36,662 bases of DNA from a virus. Under the pieces are notes generated by a model. That model had not been told where the DNA came from. It worked only from the letters and a program-made list of their open reading frames with translations, and did no database searches. The position numbers were made by a program, and so were the translations under genes. Where the stretch lies: positions 1 through 36,662 of the IMG/VR virus record IMGVR_UViG_3300042306_000268, one strand, 5' to 3'. This document shows, in pieces, positions 4,633 to 12,214 of the stretch (position 1 is its first letter; each line of letters opens with the position of its first letter).

Positions 4633-5511
4633 ATGGCTACAGCAAAGAAGGCAGCACAGAAACCCAGCAAGGGCACTACAGTACTGGAATTCGATACGGA
4701 CGCTATCAAGAAGCGCGAGAACGAAGTGGCTAAGGAAACAGACGCAGAGATCCTGGCACGACTGGGTGAGCGCTTTGAGATCCTGGACGAGATGACCAAG
4801 GCTGTGAAGAGCGGTGATGTCCGTGCTATGATCGTCAGCGGCCCTCCAGGTGTTGGCAAGAGCTTTGGAGTTGAGAAGGTTCTGCAAAAGGACGGCCTGT
4901 TTGACACATTGGCTGAGAAGAAACCCAAGTTTGAGATTGTCAAAGGTGCTATGAGTGCCTTGGGACTGTACGCTAAACTGTATGAGTTCTCTGACGCTAA
5001 GAACGTGGTTGTGTTCGATGACTGCGACAGTATCCTTATGGAAGACCTGAGCCTGAACATCCTCAAGGGTGCCTTGGACTCCAGTGAGCGTCGTTTCATT
5101 GCTTGGAACACTGACAGCCGCCTGCTACGCTCAGAAGGCATTCCAGACCGCTTTGAGTTCAAAGGTGCGGCCATTTTCATTACCAACATCAAGTTTGAGC
5201 ACGTAAAGAGCAAACGACTCCGTGATCACTTGGATGCATTGGAAAGCCGTTGCCACTACATTGACCTGCAGATGGACACCAACAGAGAGAAGATTCTGCG
5301 TATCAAGCAGGTGGTTAACGATGCAGACATGCTGGCCCGCTTTGAGTTCAGTCAGATCCAAAAGGACGAGATTGTCAGCTTTGTGGAACAGAACCAGGAC
5401 AAGTTGCGTGAGCTGAGCCTGCGTATGGTGCTCAAGTTAGCAGACCTGCGCAAGGGCTTTCCAAAGAACTGGCAAGCAATGGCCAAGACTACCTGTATGA
5501 AGCGAGCATGA
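4633..5511 (+). CDS. AAA-type ATPase
   Basis: A 292-residue P-loop ATPase. Walker A is SGPPGVGKS at residues 69-77 and Walker B is VVVFDDCDS near 125-133. A sensor-1-like strand follows (AAIFITNI, about 168-175), then a helical C-terminal domain. The basic N-terminus (KKAAQKPSKG) is probably disordered. The ribosome site AAAGGAAGC precedes ATG 4633 under P11. It resembles single-domain AAA proteins that remodel a protein or nucleic-acid partner. It lacks a recognisable clamp-loader or helicase signature, so the substrate is unknown. Its stop overlaps the next gene by 4 bases (ATGA), tying it to a membrane protein and a zinc-type protein. Confidence 0.85.
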   Translation: MATAKKAAQKPSKGTTVLEFDTDAIKKRENEVAKETDAEILARLGERFEILDEMTKAVKSGDVRAMIVSGPPGVGKSFGVEKVLQKDGLFDTLAEKKPKFEIVKGAMSALGLYAKLYEFSDAKNVVVFDDCDSILMEDLSLNILKGALDSSERRFIAWNTDSRLLRSEGIPDRFEFKGAAIFITNIKFEHVKSKRLRDHLDALESRCHYIDLQMDTNREKILRIKQVVNDADMLARFEFSQIQKDEIVSFVEQNQDKLRELSLRMVLKLADLRKGFPKNWQAMAKTTCMKRA

Positions 5512-5738
5512 CCCGAGTAATCATATACGCACTAGTGGGCACAGTACTCAGTGCCGCTGGTATAGACTTCTACAGTGAATGGTTCTGGTGTATGCTGGCG
5601 CTGTTCATCTGTAGTGATTACCTCAGCCGTAGGGCGGGCTTTGAAATGGGTGTAGTACAGGGCATAACAGCCTACTCAACAGCCACTGAATCCCAACGAG
5701 CAGACCTAGATAAGATAGTAAAAGACAACAATGACTAA
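5508..5738 (+). CDS. Small membrane protein
   Basis: A 76-residue protein coupled by ATGA to the ATPase gene. There is a hydrophobic N-terminal helix (VIIYALVGTVLSAAG), a second around residues 25-37 (WFWCMLALFIC), then a soluble, charged tail. A two-pass inner-membrane protein is likely. It overlaps the next gene by 8 bases. Function unknown. Confidence 0.75.
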   Translation: MTRVIIYALVGTVLSAAGIDFYSEWFWCMLALFICSDYLSRRAGFEMGVVQGITAYSTATESQRADLDKIVKDNND

Positions 5739-6027
5739 CACTACACAACACACATGCCAGTACATTGGCGCACACGCTCACACACCTACATGTACACACG
5801 CCGCACTAGAGGGCCGTAGCTACTGTGCTGAGCACTATGCGCTAGTGTACAAGCAGGGTACTAAGCGGGCTACACGCCACAAAGAACTACGGGTCGTGGA
5901 CAAGGTTCGCATCGTAGAGAGTCTCATGAACGAAGCCATTGCTGAGTTAGAAGCAGAGGGCTTTGACTGCTACGGTGATTCGGAGTTGGGCTTGCTGGCT
6001 GATGAGGACCAGGTAGTCCAGGCCTGA
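5731..6027 (+). CDS. Small Cys/His protein, probable zinc binder
   Basis: A 98-residue protein. The N-terminus has C9, C21, C32 and H35 plus further His residues, in the arrangement C-x11-C-x10-C-x2-H (GRSYCAEHY), a pattern seen in short zinc-stabilised domains of phage and GcrA-like proteins. A basic helix (TKRATRHKELRVV) and an acidic helical tail follow. DNA or RNA binding is possible. Last gene of the P11 operon and of the early region. Confidence 0.7.
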   Translation: MTNTTQHTCQYIGAHAHTPTCTHAALEGRSYCAEHYALVYKQGTKRATRHKELRVVDKVRIVESLMNEAIAELEAEGFDCYGDSELGLLADEDQVVQA

Positions 6028-6169
6028 GGTGGTGGCCGGCCATGGTGGGGTGGTCAGGTAGTGCTTGCACATGTTAGCAAGCACTAACTTGCAAGCATGC
6101 CAAAAGTTCTCAAAAATTCTCTCAAAAAATCTCCAAACTTTTCACCCCCAGTGTTAGAGTAGATCACCA

Positions 6170-6196
6170 GGGGCCGAGATCTCTTCCCCCTTTTTT
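6170..6196 (+). terminator. Possible intrinsic terminator
   Basis: GGGG (6170-6173) and CCCC (6186-6189) flank a GAGATCTC palindrome and are followed by CTTTTTT. The stem is short, so confidence is moderate. The position, after the last early gene, fits. Confidence 0.45.
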
Positions 6197-6298
6197 AACT
6201 GCGCGGCAAAAATTTGAGCCGCTAAAACTTTCGGTACCCACGCTGTTCGGATTTTGAAAATTTTTTGCGCTAATTTTTTCCTCTATATATAGAAATTC

Positions 6299-6327
6299 TT
6301 GACTTATAGCATAAGTACGTATATAAT
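6299..6327 (+). promoter_or_regulatory. Sigma70-type promoter P12
   Basis: -35 TTGACT at 6299-6304, 17-nt spacer, -10 TATAAT at 6322-6327. It lacks the ACATACA tract, and the leader before ATG 6348 has no clear Shine-Dalgarno site. Confidence 0.75.
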
Positions 6328-6347
6328 TATTTTAAACTCGCACACTC

Positions 6348-6785
6348 ATGCTACACTGTATAACCACCCTCACTGACCCACTTTGCGCCATAGTCAAGGA
6401 CGATCCCGTGCGTCCCGAAATACCCATTGAATTCAGAGTAAGTGAACGCAGTAATATATTTGTACTGTTAGATCTCTATGGTAAGCCCATGGCTGCTGTA
6501 TGTGCTGTTTACAAAGATTCAGTTCCCAAAAACACACTGGAACTAACACATCCCAACATGATGACTCCACACATAGCAGTGTTCTATACCATATGGAGCT
6601 ACAGTGCTGGTTCTGGGAGGCAGTTGATTCTACAGACTCGTGATCATCTACGAGTTGTGCAACCCACTCTAACACAGTTTGTCACTCTATCACCACCCAC
6701 TGACATGGCTCGTGTGTTTCACCTACGCAATGGTGCTGGCGTGCTGTCAGTCAATGCGGACACTGTCAATTACATCTATAACTAA
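6348..6785 (+). CDS. Conserved T4-like phage protein, unknown function
   Basis: A 145-residue protein expressed from P12. It has a mixed alpha/beta pattern with hydrophobic strands (IFVLLDLYGKPMAAVCAVY), a helix (PHIAVFYTIWSY), and a terminal strand-rich part. The layout of alternating strands and one long central helix is reminiscent of a small GNAT-like fold, but no acetyl-CoA motif is clear. Similar uncharacterised proteins are, from memory, common in T4-like marine phages. There is no membrane segment or signal peptide. It is followed 12 bases later by the HAD gene. Confidence 0.7.
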   Translation: MLHCITTLTDPLCAIVKDDPVRPEIPIEFRVSERSNIFVLLDLYGKPMAAVCAVYKDSVPKNTLELTHPNMMTPHIAVFYTIWSYSAGSGRQLILQTRDHLRVVQPTLTQFVTLSPPTDMARVFHLRNGAGVLSVNADTVNYIYN

Positions 6786-6797
6786 CAAGTATAACTT

Positions 6798-7361
6798 ATG
6801 ACTAAAAATACCTTTTATCTAGACATGGACGGAGTCGTAGCTGATTGGGAATCAGCTGCTTCTAGCTTTTTAGGTCGACCAATGCGCAATCCCGATTCAC
6901 TCACACACTATCGCAACACTGTGGAAGAATGGGAACTGATCAAGACTCAAACACGTTTTTACCGTGATCTACCACTTATGCCCAGGGTGGGCGAGCTTGT
7001 ACATCTAGCACGTCAGTATAGAGACATCTTGGGTTGGAATTTGCTGTTTCTCACTGCTGTGCCCGCCAAAGATGATGTACACTGGGCATTCTATGACAAG
7101 GTGTTATGGGCACAACTACATTTTCCCGACGTACCCGTACACTTTGGACCGCATTCGTGGGACAAGCATAAACACTGCACAGTGGGGGATATATTAGTAG
7201 ATGATCGTCCGGACAATTGTTCACAGTGGCTTGAAGCAGGCGGACTGTCGTTTAAGGTCAACGGTAATGATCTGGGCAGTGTACTGGATTTGATCTCGAC
7301 AGATTTAAGGACTCGTGTGGCACGTAAGAATCTACGTGACGTGGTTCTGGATCTAGTGTGA
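6798..7361 (+). CDS. HAD-family 5'(3')-deoxyribonucleotidase-like phosphatase
   Basis: A 187-residue HAD hydrolase. The N-terminal motif LDMDGVVADW (residues 8-17) holds the nucleophile and acid-base aspartates. LLFLTAVP (around 82-89) supplies the motif II Thr. The motif IV pair is ILVDDRPDN (around 130-138). Spacing and length fit the 5'(3')-deoxyribonucleotidase (NT5C) type, which dephosphorylates nucleoside monophosphates. A sugar-phosphate substrate is the main alternative given the glycan genes downstream. Starts 12 bases after the previous stop; no strong ribosome site. Confidence 0.8.
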   Translation: MTKNTFYLDMDGVVADWESAASSFLGRPMRNPDSLTHYRNTVEEWELIKTQTRFYRDLPLMPRVGELVHLARQYRDILGWNLLFLTAVPAKDDVHWAFYDKVLWAQLHFPDVPVHFGPHSWDKHKHCTVGDILVDDRPDNCSQWLEAGGLSFKVNGNDLGSVLDLISTDLRTRVARKNLRDVVLDLV

Positions 7362-7402
7362 TTAAGTGGGTAGATAAAGGTGTATAAAAATCTCTTTTTT
7401 AC

Positions 7403-7420
7403 CGCTTCGCGCTTCGCGCT
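7403..7420. repeat. GC-rich CTTCGCG tandem/palindromic element
   Basis: CGCTTCGCGCTTCGCGCT contains two CTTCGCG copies and can form GCGC-TTC-GCGC hairpins. It follows ATCTCTTTTTT (7390-7400) and lies 21 bases before the next start codon. A TATAAAAA sequence at 7383-7390 resembles a T4-type late -10 element. The element stands out from its surroundings in base composition. Confidence 0.5.
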
Positions 7421-7441
7421 GCTGGGTTGGGCTCTTGACCG

Positions 7442-8218
7442 ATGAAGGTGGCCATATTAGTCAGCGGTGAACCTAGGTTCTGCAGGGAATTGACAGTGTT
7501 TCAATCTAGGCTTGTGGGCTTTGATTCTGCTGATTGGTTTGTGTCCGTTTGGTCACGCAGCCAAAGTCGCAGTGACTATTGGCGCAGTCAGGGCAGTGAG
7601 TTGGTGGCACCCGGGTGGCTCAATCCCACAGTGGAGTGGGCTCAGGAACGTATTCAGCTGAATCTACAGGGTGGGCATCGTTTGGCTCACTTAGAACTAG
7701 TGGATCAAAGTCAGCTAGCATTCCCTCACAGTGGTCGTGATGACGGTGTTACCAACGTGGCCAACGGGTGGAAAATGTTCTGGGGTAACTGGCGCACAGA
7801 TCAAATGCGTCAAGCACACGAACACAGCACCGGACAACCCTATGACCTAGTACTGAAGATACGTCCCGATCTAATGCTACACAATACCTTGGATCTAGCT
7901 CGCTGTGCTGAAATCCTAGGGCATGATGATCGTGCAGTGATCATGCCCGATAATACTCGTGCGGGCTATGGACATGCAGTCAGTGATCTTATGGCTGTGG
8001 GACGGGGTGCTGCCATGAGTTGTTATGCTGACTGTTTACATTCGATTGAACAGTATATAGCACAGGGTAAAATATTTCATCCCGAGACCATACTGGGAGA
8101 TTATTTGAAATCTCAGCAGATGGGAATACGCACTGCCGGATTCCGCATTGACATTAGACAGTTGGGTCAACGGATAAGTGAAACAGAATATATTAGCGAT
8201 TTCGGAAGTTGGGCATGA
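7442..8218 (+). CDS. Putative glycosyltransferase (paralogue 1 of 3)
   Basis: A 258-residue protein. It begins KVAILVSGEPRFCREL, a nucleotide-sugar-binding type first strand and loop. YDLVLKIRPDLML (near residue 138) resembles the acidic metal-binding region of GT-A enzymes, and GYGHAVSDLMAVG (about 177-189) is the best conserved block among the paralogues. Transfer of a sugar to a surface glycan is the likely role; donor and acceptor are unknown. It is coupled by ATGA to paralogue 2, and a more distant copy lies at 11467-12213. The assignment rests on paralogue comparison and general resemblance to polysaccharide-cluster proteins. Confidence 0.6.
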   Translation: MKVAILVSGEPRFCRELTVFQSRLVGFDSADWFVSVWSRSQSRSDYWRSQGSELVAPGWLNPTVEWAQERIQLNLQGGHRLAHLELVDQSQLAFPHSGRDDGVTNVANGWKMFWGNWRTDQMRQAHEHSTGQPYDLVLKIRPDLMLHNTLDLARCAEILGHDDRAVIMPDNTRAGYGHAVSDLMAVGRGAAMSCYADCLHSIEQYIAQGKIFHPETILGDYLKSQQMGIRTAGFRIDIRQLGQRISETEYISDFGSWA

Positions 8219-8982
8219 GAGTAGCATTGTTATTACCCGGAGAACCTAGATTCTGTAGAGAATTCGATCTGCTTCTGGAAAATCTCCGGGGCTATACCAC
8301 AGTGGACTGGTTTGTTTGGCTGTGGCAGGACAGTCAATGTGAAGAACATCGTGGAGTAGATGTTGTAGCGCCCAGTTGGCGTCACATGGAATATGAAACA
8401 GCACACAGTCGCTTGAACAGCTATCTGCCTGCAGGGCACCAGTTGATTAATCTAAGCATAGAGAATCGAAGCAGTTATCCTCCGCCTCGGGTACACCACA
8501 AAGCAGGGGAAACCAGCGTGGAACGAATGTGGGGCATGTATACCAGTGTGAGGGAATGTGATCTACAGCGCCGAGTACATGAACGGGCCACGGGACAGCC
8601 CTATGATTTGGTCATACGCACACGCCCGGATCTAGGCTTGGCTGCACCCTTGGATCTAGAACATTGTCTAGAATATCTAAAACAAAATCCCCGAACTGTT
8701 ATCACTCCCAGAAATGAAGTACACGGCTATGGGCACAAGACCAACGACATGATGGCACTGGGGCAGAGCAGTGCAATGTCCACTTACTGTGATCTAGCTC
8801 AGTACATAGTTGAGTATCATCATAAACTAGGTTTGATCTATCATCCAGAAACCATGTTGGCATTTCACATAGCAGCACAGGGACTGACTAACCATAATAA
8901 AGACAGCTATGAAGTAGTGTTGCGTAAGTTTGGCGCTGTTGAACGAGATGCTTACCGTAGCGATTACGGGCGCTGGGCTTGA
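8215..8982 (+). CDS. Putative glycosyltransferase (paralogue 2 of 3)
   Basis: A 255-residue tandem duplicate of the preceding gene, starting at ATG 8215, which overlaps the previous TGA (ATGA). Shared blocks are the N-terminal RVALLLPGEPRFCREF, YDLVIRTRPDLGL, GYGHKTNDMMALG and the C-terminal SDYGRWA (SDFGSWA in copy 1). Overall divergence is high, so the duplication is old. A TTG two codons earlier is less likely. Its 3' end overlaps the convergent GDPD-like gene by 19 bases, so the two transcription units collide here. Confidence 0.6.
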   Translation: MRVALLLPGEPRFCREFDLLLENLRGYTTVDWFVWLWQDSQCEEHRGVDVVAPSWRHMEYETAHSRLNSYLPAGHQLINLSIENRSSYPPPRVHHKAGETSVERMWGMYTSVRECDLQRRVHERATGQPYDLVIRTRPDLGLAAPLDLEHCLEYLKQNPRTVITPRNEVHGYGHKTNDMMALGQSSAMSTYCDLAQYIVEYHHKLGLIYHPETMLAFHIAAQGLTNHNKDSYEVVLRKFGAVERDAYRSDYGRWA

Positions 8983-9413
8983 ATCTTTAGAATCCAGTCA
9001 CTGCATATAGCATGACATTTCCAGTCTAGATTACTCAGTGTGAGATCCGCAGTTTCGGGCATGACCTGTACACTTCTCCCAGTTACAGGATATCCTGGAT
9101 AGGCCCAAATGTAGTTTTTACTGGTCAGTGTGTAATGATCTTCTTGATGCCAGAAATAATTCAAATCTTTGCCCAACAACCAGTCAAGTGCGTCTATGTG
9201 TTTGGCGTGTATCCACAGACCCGGTTGATCTAAAAATTCTCTAGTAATGTTGTACTGTGGACCATCGTGTCCTAGATAAAGTCTGCCGTCAAATACCCAT
9301 AGGTCAATTTCACAATCGTAGCCCAGAGCTAGACTATTTTTAATCTGCTGTGGTTGATTTTCTAATGAACGGTTAGGACCATTGATCAGTCCACGATGTG
9401 CTATCAGTTTCAT
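8964..9413 (-). CDS. Glycerophosphodiester phosphodiesterase-like protein
   Basis: A 149-residue protein with the hallmarks of the GDPD TIM-barrel family: IAHRG at residues 4-8, EIDLW near 35-39 (metal-binding Glu and Asp) and LGHDG near 47-51 (catalytic His). GDPD enzymes hydrolyse glycerophosphodiesters; full-length ones are about 240-330 residues, so this one is short and may be a reduced barrel. Small GDPD-like proteins occur in bacterial surface-glycan clusters, so the substrate may be a glycan-linked phosphodiester (inference). It is coupled by ATGA to the FkbM gene upstream. Confidence 0.7.
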   Translation of the reverse strand: MKLIAHRGLINGPNRSLENQPQQIKNSLALGYDCEIDLWVFDGRLYLGHDGPQYNITREFLDQPGLWIHAKHIDALDWLLGKDLNYFWHQEDHYTLTSKNYIWAYPGYPVTGRSVQVMPETADLTLSNLDWKCHAICSDWILKIQAQRP

Positions 9414-10090
9414 TTCTTTCTAAAATATAAGTTGAGTTCATTTGACCACTGGTCGTTTAATTGTTCGTGAAACACAGCAAATCCATGTTCAGAAAGGAAA
9501 TCTTTCATCTCGGCCACTGTGTGGTTTTCTTTGTAGAGTTTCCCTGCTTCATCCCGAGCACATTCCACAACACCTTCTTGAATTAGGCGTACATAGTCGC
9601 CCATGCCTTTGAGCACACGTAGGTCACTGCCCTGTGTATCACAATGAAAGTAATCGATCTTTTCCAAGTTCAGGCCCTGTGATTTATACCACGTATCAAA
9701 TCTAGAAACTTTGACTGTAACAGTTCTTGTGGTAACTAGGTCTCGCCGCCCGGGCCAGGTCTGACTTACTTCGTCAACAAATGGATATAGACTGCTAGCG
9801 CCCCAGTCACCTACTGGATCACGATCGGCAACATAAAATGTTGACTCACCGTCATAGTCACTAATTGCCAAAGGAAATACATGATAACGATCTTCGTAGC
9901 TAACGCCAGCTGGTTCAGCACGATGATAAAATTGCCATGTGTACCCATTTTTTCTTGCAGTGTCTATTCTACTAAACAATTCGGGAATAGGTTCAAATGC
10001 CCAGGTCTCTACTGAGGTGTCGTTACGTGTTCTGTCTAAACTGTCTTGACCCTGATTTGCACCGATGTCAAATAGAATATATTTGCTCAT
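9410..10090 (-). CDS. FkbM-family SAM-dependent methyltransferase
   Basis: A 226-residue class I methyltransferase of the FkbM type: motif I LFDIGANQGQDS (residues 6-17), the acidic strand EPIPELF (about 33-39), and YFHCDTQGSDLRVLKG (about 148-163), the FkbM signature block. These enzymes O-methylate sugars or polyketides; in polysaccharide loci they usually methylate a glycan residue. The gene sits between the GDPD-like gene (ATGA overlap) and the HAD-nucleotidyltransferase fusion (3 bases away). A role in capping or altering a surface glycan is inference. Confidence 0.85.
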   Translation of the reverse strand: MSKYILFDIGANQGQDSLDRTRNDTSVETWAFEPIPELFSRIDTARKNGYTWQFYHRAEPAGVSYEDRYHVFPLAISDYDGESTFYVADRDPVGDWGASSLYPFVDEVSQTWPGRRDLVTTRTVTVKVSRFDTWYKSQGLNLEKIDYFHCDTQGSDLRVLKGMGDYVRLIQEGVVECARDEAGKLYKENHTVAEMKDFLSEHGFAVFHEQLNDQWSNELNLYFRKK

Positions 10091-10093
10091 ACT

Positions 10094-11470
10094 TTAATCT
10101 TCTTTATGATTTGCTAAGAAATGATTTAGATCTTCCGGAGTGCCTATACCCCACATCTTTTGAATTTTCTTAACTTTAATTTTCTTACCTGCTTCAATTG
10201 CTTGATTAAACACGGGGCAAACATAAAATTCATTGTTAACACGAATGTTCTTTTCAATCATTTCTTCGGCATATTTAACGTAGTCACTGCCGTGCTTCCA
10301 GTAGTAAACTCCAACAGTGGCATCGTTGCTGATAACTTTCTTTTCAGCAACTTCACTGACAAAGCCGTCATCTCCTACACGGGCATAACTCCACTTTGGA
10401 TGGCTCGCTTCAAAGGTAATGATACCCCCGTCAATTTCATCTGCGTTGAATGCGTACATACATTCGTTACTGTTCCATTTGATGAATTGATCACTGTTGG
10501 CCATAACTAACGGAGCATCGTTGTTGATATAATCTTTAGCCAGCAATGTACTGCAAGCTGCCCCTTCAGTTACTCCTTCGACCTGCACAATATCACATCC
10601 TGGTGCAATTAGATTGAGCAAATACTTTAGATTGTATTTTTCGTAATGTTCTTTTTGTACAATGAAAATAAAGTGTGCGTCGATGTTTAGATTTTCCACA
10701 ACTACTTGAATCATCGGTTTGCCGTTGACTTCAATTAAAGGTTTAGGGAATGTGTATCCTTGTTGTGCAAATCTACTACCTGCACCTGCCATGGGTACCA
10801 GCACATTAAGTTTACTGTCTTTCCAAGGAATATTATTTTTAATTGTTTGTGAGTTCATATGTGATAATTTATTATTAATTTTTGACCAGGTCACATCGTG
10901 TGAGTCTTCTACAGCCAGTAAGTTTCCACCACTGTCCAATGCACCTTGTCTACCAATGTGACTGTCTTCAATGATTAGTGTATTGCGAGGTAGGGCATTG
11001 CAGACTGTCATACACTGCCAGTACATCTCTGGATACGGTTTAGGTAAAGTAACATCTTGATTGCTAACGTAGTAATCAACATATTCCATGACTCCTATTT
11101 TAAGCAGACTTAGTTTAACAGTTTCTCGTATGCTGTTACTGGCTACTGCAATCAAGTAACCTTGCTTTTTTAGTCTAGTGAATATGTCAATTAGTTTATA
11201 ATCAAAATCAAATTTGCGAATTAGATCAAATGTAGCTTCTTGTTTTTTACGCCATATTAGATCATGAAATTCTGCAGGCAATCCTTTTGTTTCAGATAGT
11301 AATTTTAATTTTTTAGTAGTATTGAGTCCGTCATATACACTAAGGTGTTCGTCTCTGTTGATCACATATTTTTTATCAACAGATTCTAATGCGGCATTTA
11401 GGCTATGATAGTGTAGTTCTCTACTTTCTATCAGTACACCATCTAAGTCAAAGATTACAAGTTTATTCAT
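10094..11470 (-). CDS. Bifunctional HAD phosphatase / sugar-phosphate nucleotidylyltransferase fusion
   Basis: A 458-residue two-domain protein. The N-terminal domain (about 1-205) is a HAD phosphatase of beta-phosphoglucomutase type: FDLDGVLIE, ASNS, LPKPYPE and IIEDSHIG supply the four motifs. The C-terminal domain (from about 222) is a GlmU/RmlA-like nucleotidylyltransferase: VPMAGAGSRF is the nucleotide-binding loop, and FPKPLIEVNGKPMI follows. A fusion of this kind could process a sugar phosphate and then activate it as an NDP-sugar. It has no clear link to ADP-heptose, because RmlA-type domains usually use dTTP, CTP, UTP or GTP. It is coupled by ATGA to glycosyltransferase paralogue 3. 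Confidence 0.85.
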   Translation of the reverse strand: MNKLVIFDLDGVLIESRELHYHSLNAALESVDKKYVINRDEHLSVYDGLNTTKKLKLLSETKGLPAEFHDLIWRKKQEATFDLIRKFDFDYKLIDIFTRLKKQGYLIAVASNSIRETVKLSLLKIGVMEYVDYYVSNQDVTLPKPYPEMYWQCMTVCNALPRNTLIIEDSHIGRQGALDSGGNLLAVEDSHDVTWSKINNKLSHMNSQTIKNNIPWKDSKLNVLVPMAGAGSRFAQQGYTFPKPLIEVNGKPMIQVVVENLNIDAHFIFIVQKEHYEKYNLKYLLNLIAPGCDIVQVEGVTEGAACSTLLAKDYINNDAPLVMANSDQFIKWNSNECMYAFNADEIDGGIITFEASHPKWSYARVGDDGFVSEVAEKKVISNDATVGVYYWKHGSDYVKYAEEMIEKNIRVNNEFYVCPVFNQAIEAGKKIKVKKIQKMWGIGTPEDLNHFLANHKED

Positions 11471-12213
11471 GATAGTATTGTTGGATCTTGCGTAACGGGC
11501 AAGTGATAATGTTTGTCAGTAAACTTAGAACGACCTCTTGTGGTTAAGACGTGATCGAAGTTTTCTAATCTGTATTTTATATTGTTCTTATTAAGGTAGT
11601 GGCCCAGTATATGTTCTCCGGACCAGTTTCCGTGTCCGTTGTGTTCCCATTGTGGATCTGATTCTACTACCAGCTGATTATATTGTCTACCTATGTCAGC
11701 GTACAATCGCATACTATTATAAGTACCTAAGGCAAATTGATCATTGACAGGCCATTGACTCCACCCACATCCATTTTTAGGAATCACAATGTCATCTTGA
11801 ACATCAAGTGATCTTAGATCGATAATTCTATTTAGCATGCCGTCTGGTCTAAATCTAATTACAAGATCGTAGTCCTGGTCAATTAAATCAAAGGCCATGT
11901 ACAAGGATTGCCACATTCCTATTCTACGTTGATACCACCAACGAATGTTTTCAGGAGAGGCCGGCGGATGTGACAGCGAGTGTAGTGGAAGATTCCATGC
12001 TGGTTGTTCTGTAATCTTTAGTTTTGCTAAACGGTAATTTGGCAACAGCACTGATTCTATCCTAGCTCTGCCCTCTGCTTCAGTCGAAACCCAGTCACTG
12101 TTCCAAAAATTTAGATAGAGGTCCGCAGACTCAAAGCCAGTTAGTTGATGCATTAAAGCAATAAAGTCTCCGGTAAACCTGGGATGGCCGCCGCTGATTA
12201 AGGCTACACGCAT
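11467..12213 (-). CDS. Putative glycosyltransferase (paralogue 3 of 3)
   Basis: A 248-residue protein related to the two plus-strand copies at 7442-8982. It shares RVALISGGHPRFTGDF at the N-terminus and YDLVIRFRPDGML in the middle, and the equivalent of the SDLMAVG block reads NDQFALG. It has diverged more than the other two and is in the opposite orientation. Probable sugar transferase for a surface glycan. It starts 1 base after the GT9-like gene stops. Confidence 0.6.
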   Translation of the reverse strand: MRVALISGGHPRFTGDFIALMHQLTGFESADLYLNFWNSDWVSTEAEGRARIESVLLPNYRLAKLKITEQPAWNLPLHSLSHPPASPENIRWWYQRRIGMWQSLYMAFDLIDQDYDLVIRFRPDGMLNRIIDLRSLDVQDDIVIPKNGCGWSQWPVNDQFALGTYNSMRLYADIGRQYNQLVVESDPQWEHNGHGNWSGEHILGHYLNKNNIKYRLENFDHVLTTRGRSKFTDKHYHLPVTQDPTILS

Positions 12214-12214
12214 T

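Larger units (their letters stand above)
6028..6347. other. Structured non-coding gap between two modules
   Basis: No convincing ORF in 320 bases. A 10-bp hairpin TAGTGCTTGC (6059-6068) / GCAAGCACTA (6077-6086) is followed by a third arm (TTGCAAGCA, 6089-6097) that could pair with the first arm instead, giving two exclusive folds. Then come TCTCAAAAA-like repeats (about 6108-6135), a GGGG/CCCC hairpin with CTTTTTT (6170-6196), an AT-rich stretch and a promoter. The region may be a transcriptional boundary, an attenuator or an origin-like site. Confidence 0.5.

Noticed and set aside
4608-5213. 201-residue minus-strand ORF
   Set aside because: It lies wholly antisense to the AAA ATPase gene, has no promoter or ribosome site, and its Ser/Arg/Leu-rich composition is typical of a mirrored reading frame.
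10160-10961. Plus-strand ORFs inside the HAD-nucleotidyltransferase gene
   Set aside because: Antisense to a gene with intact motifs in both domains; no regulatory signals.
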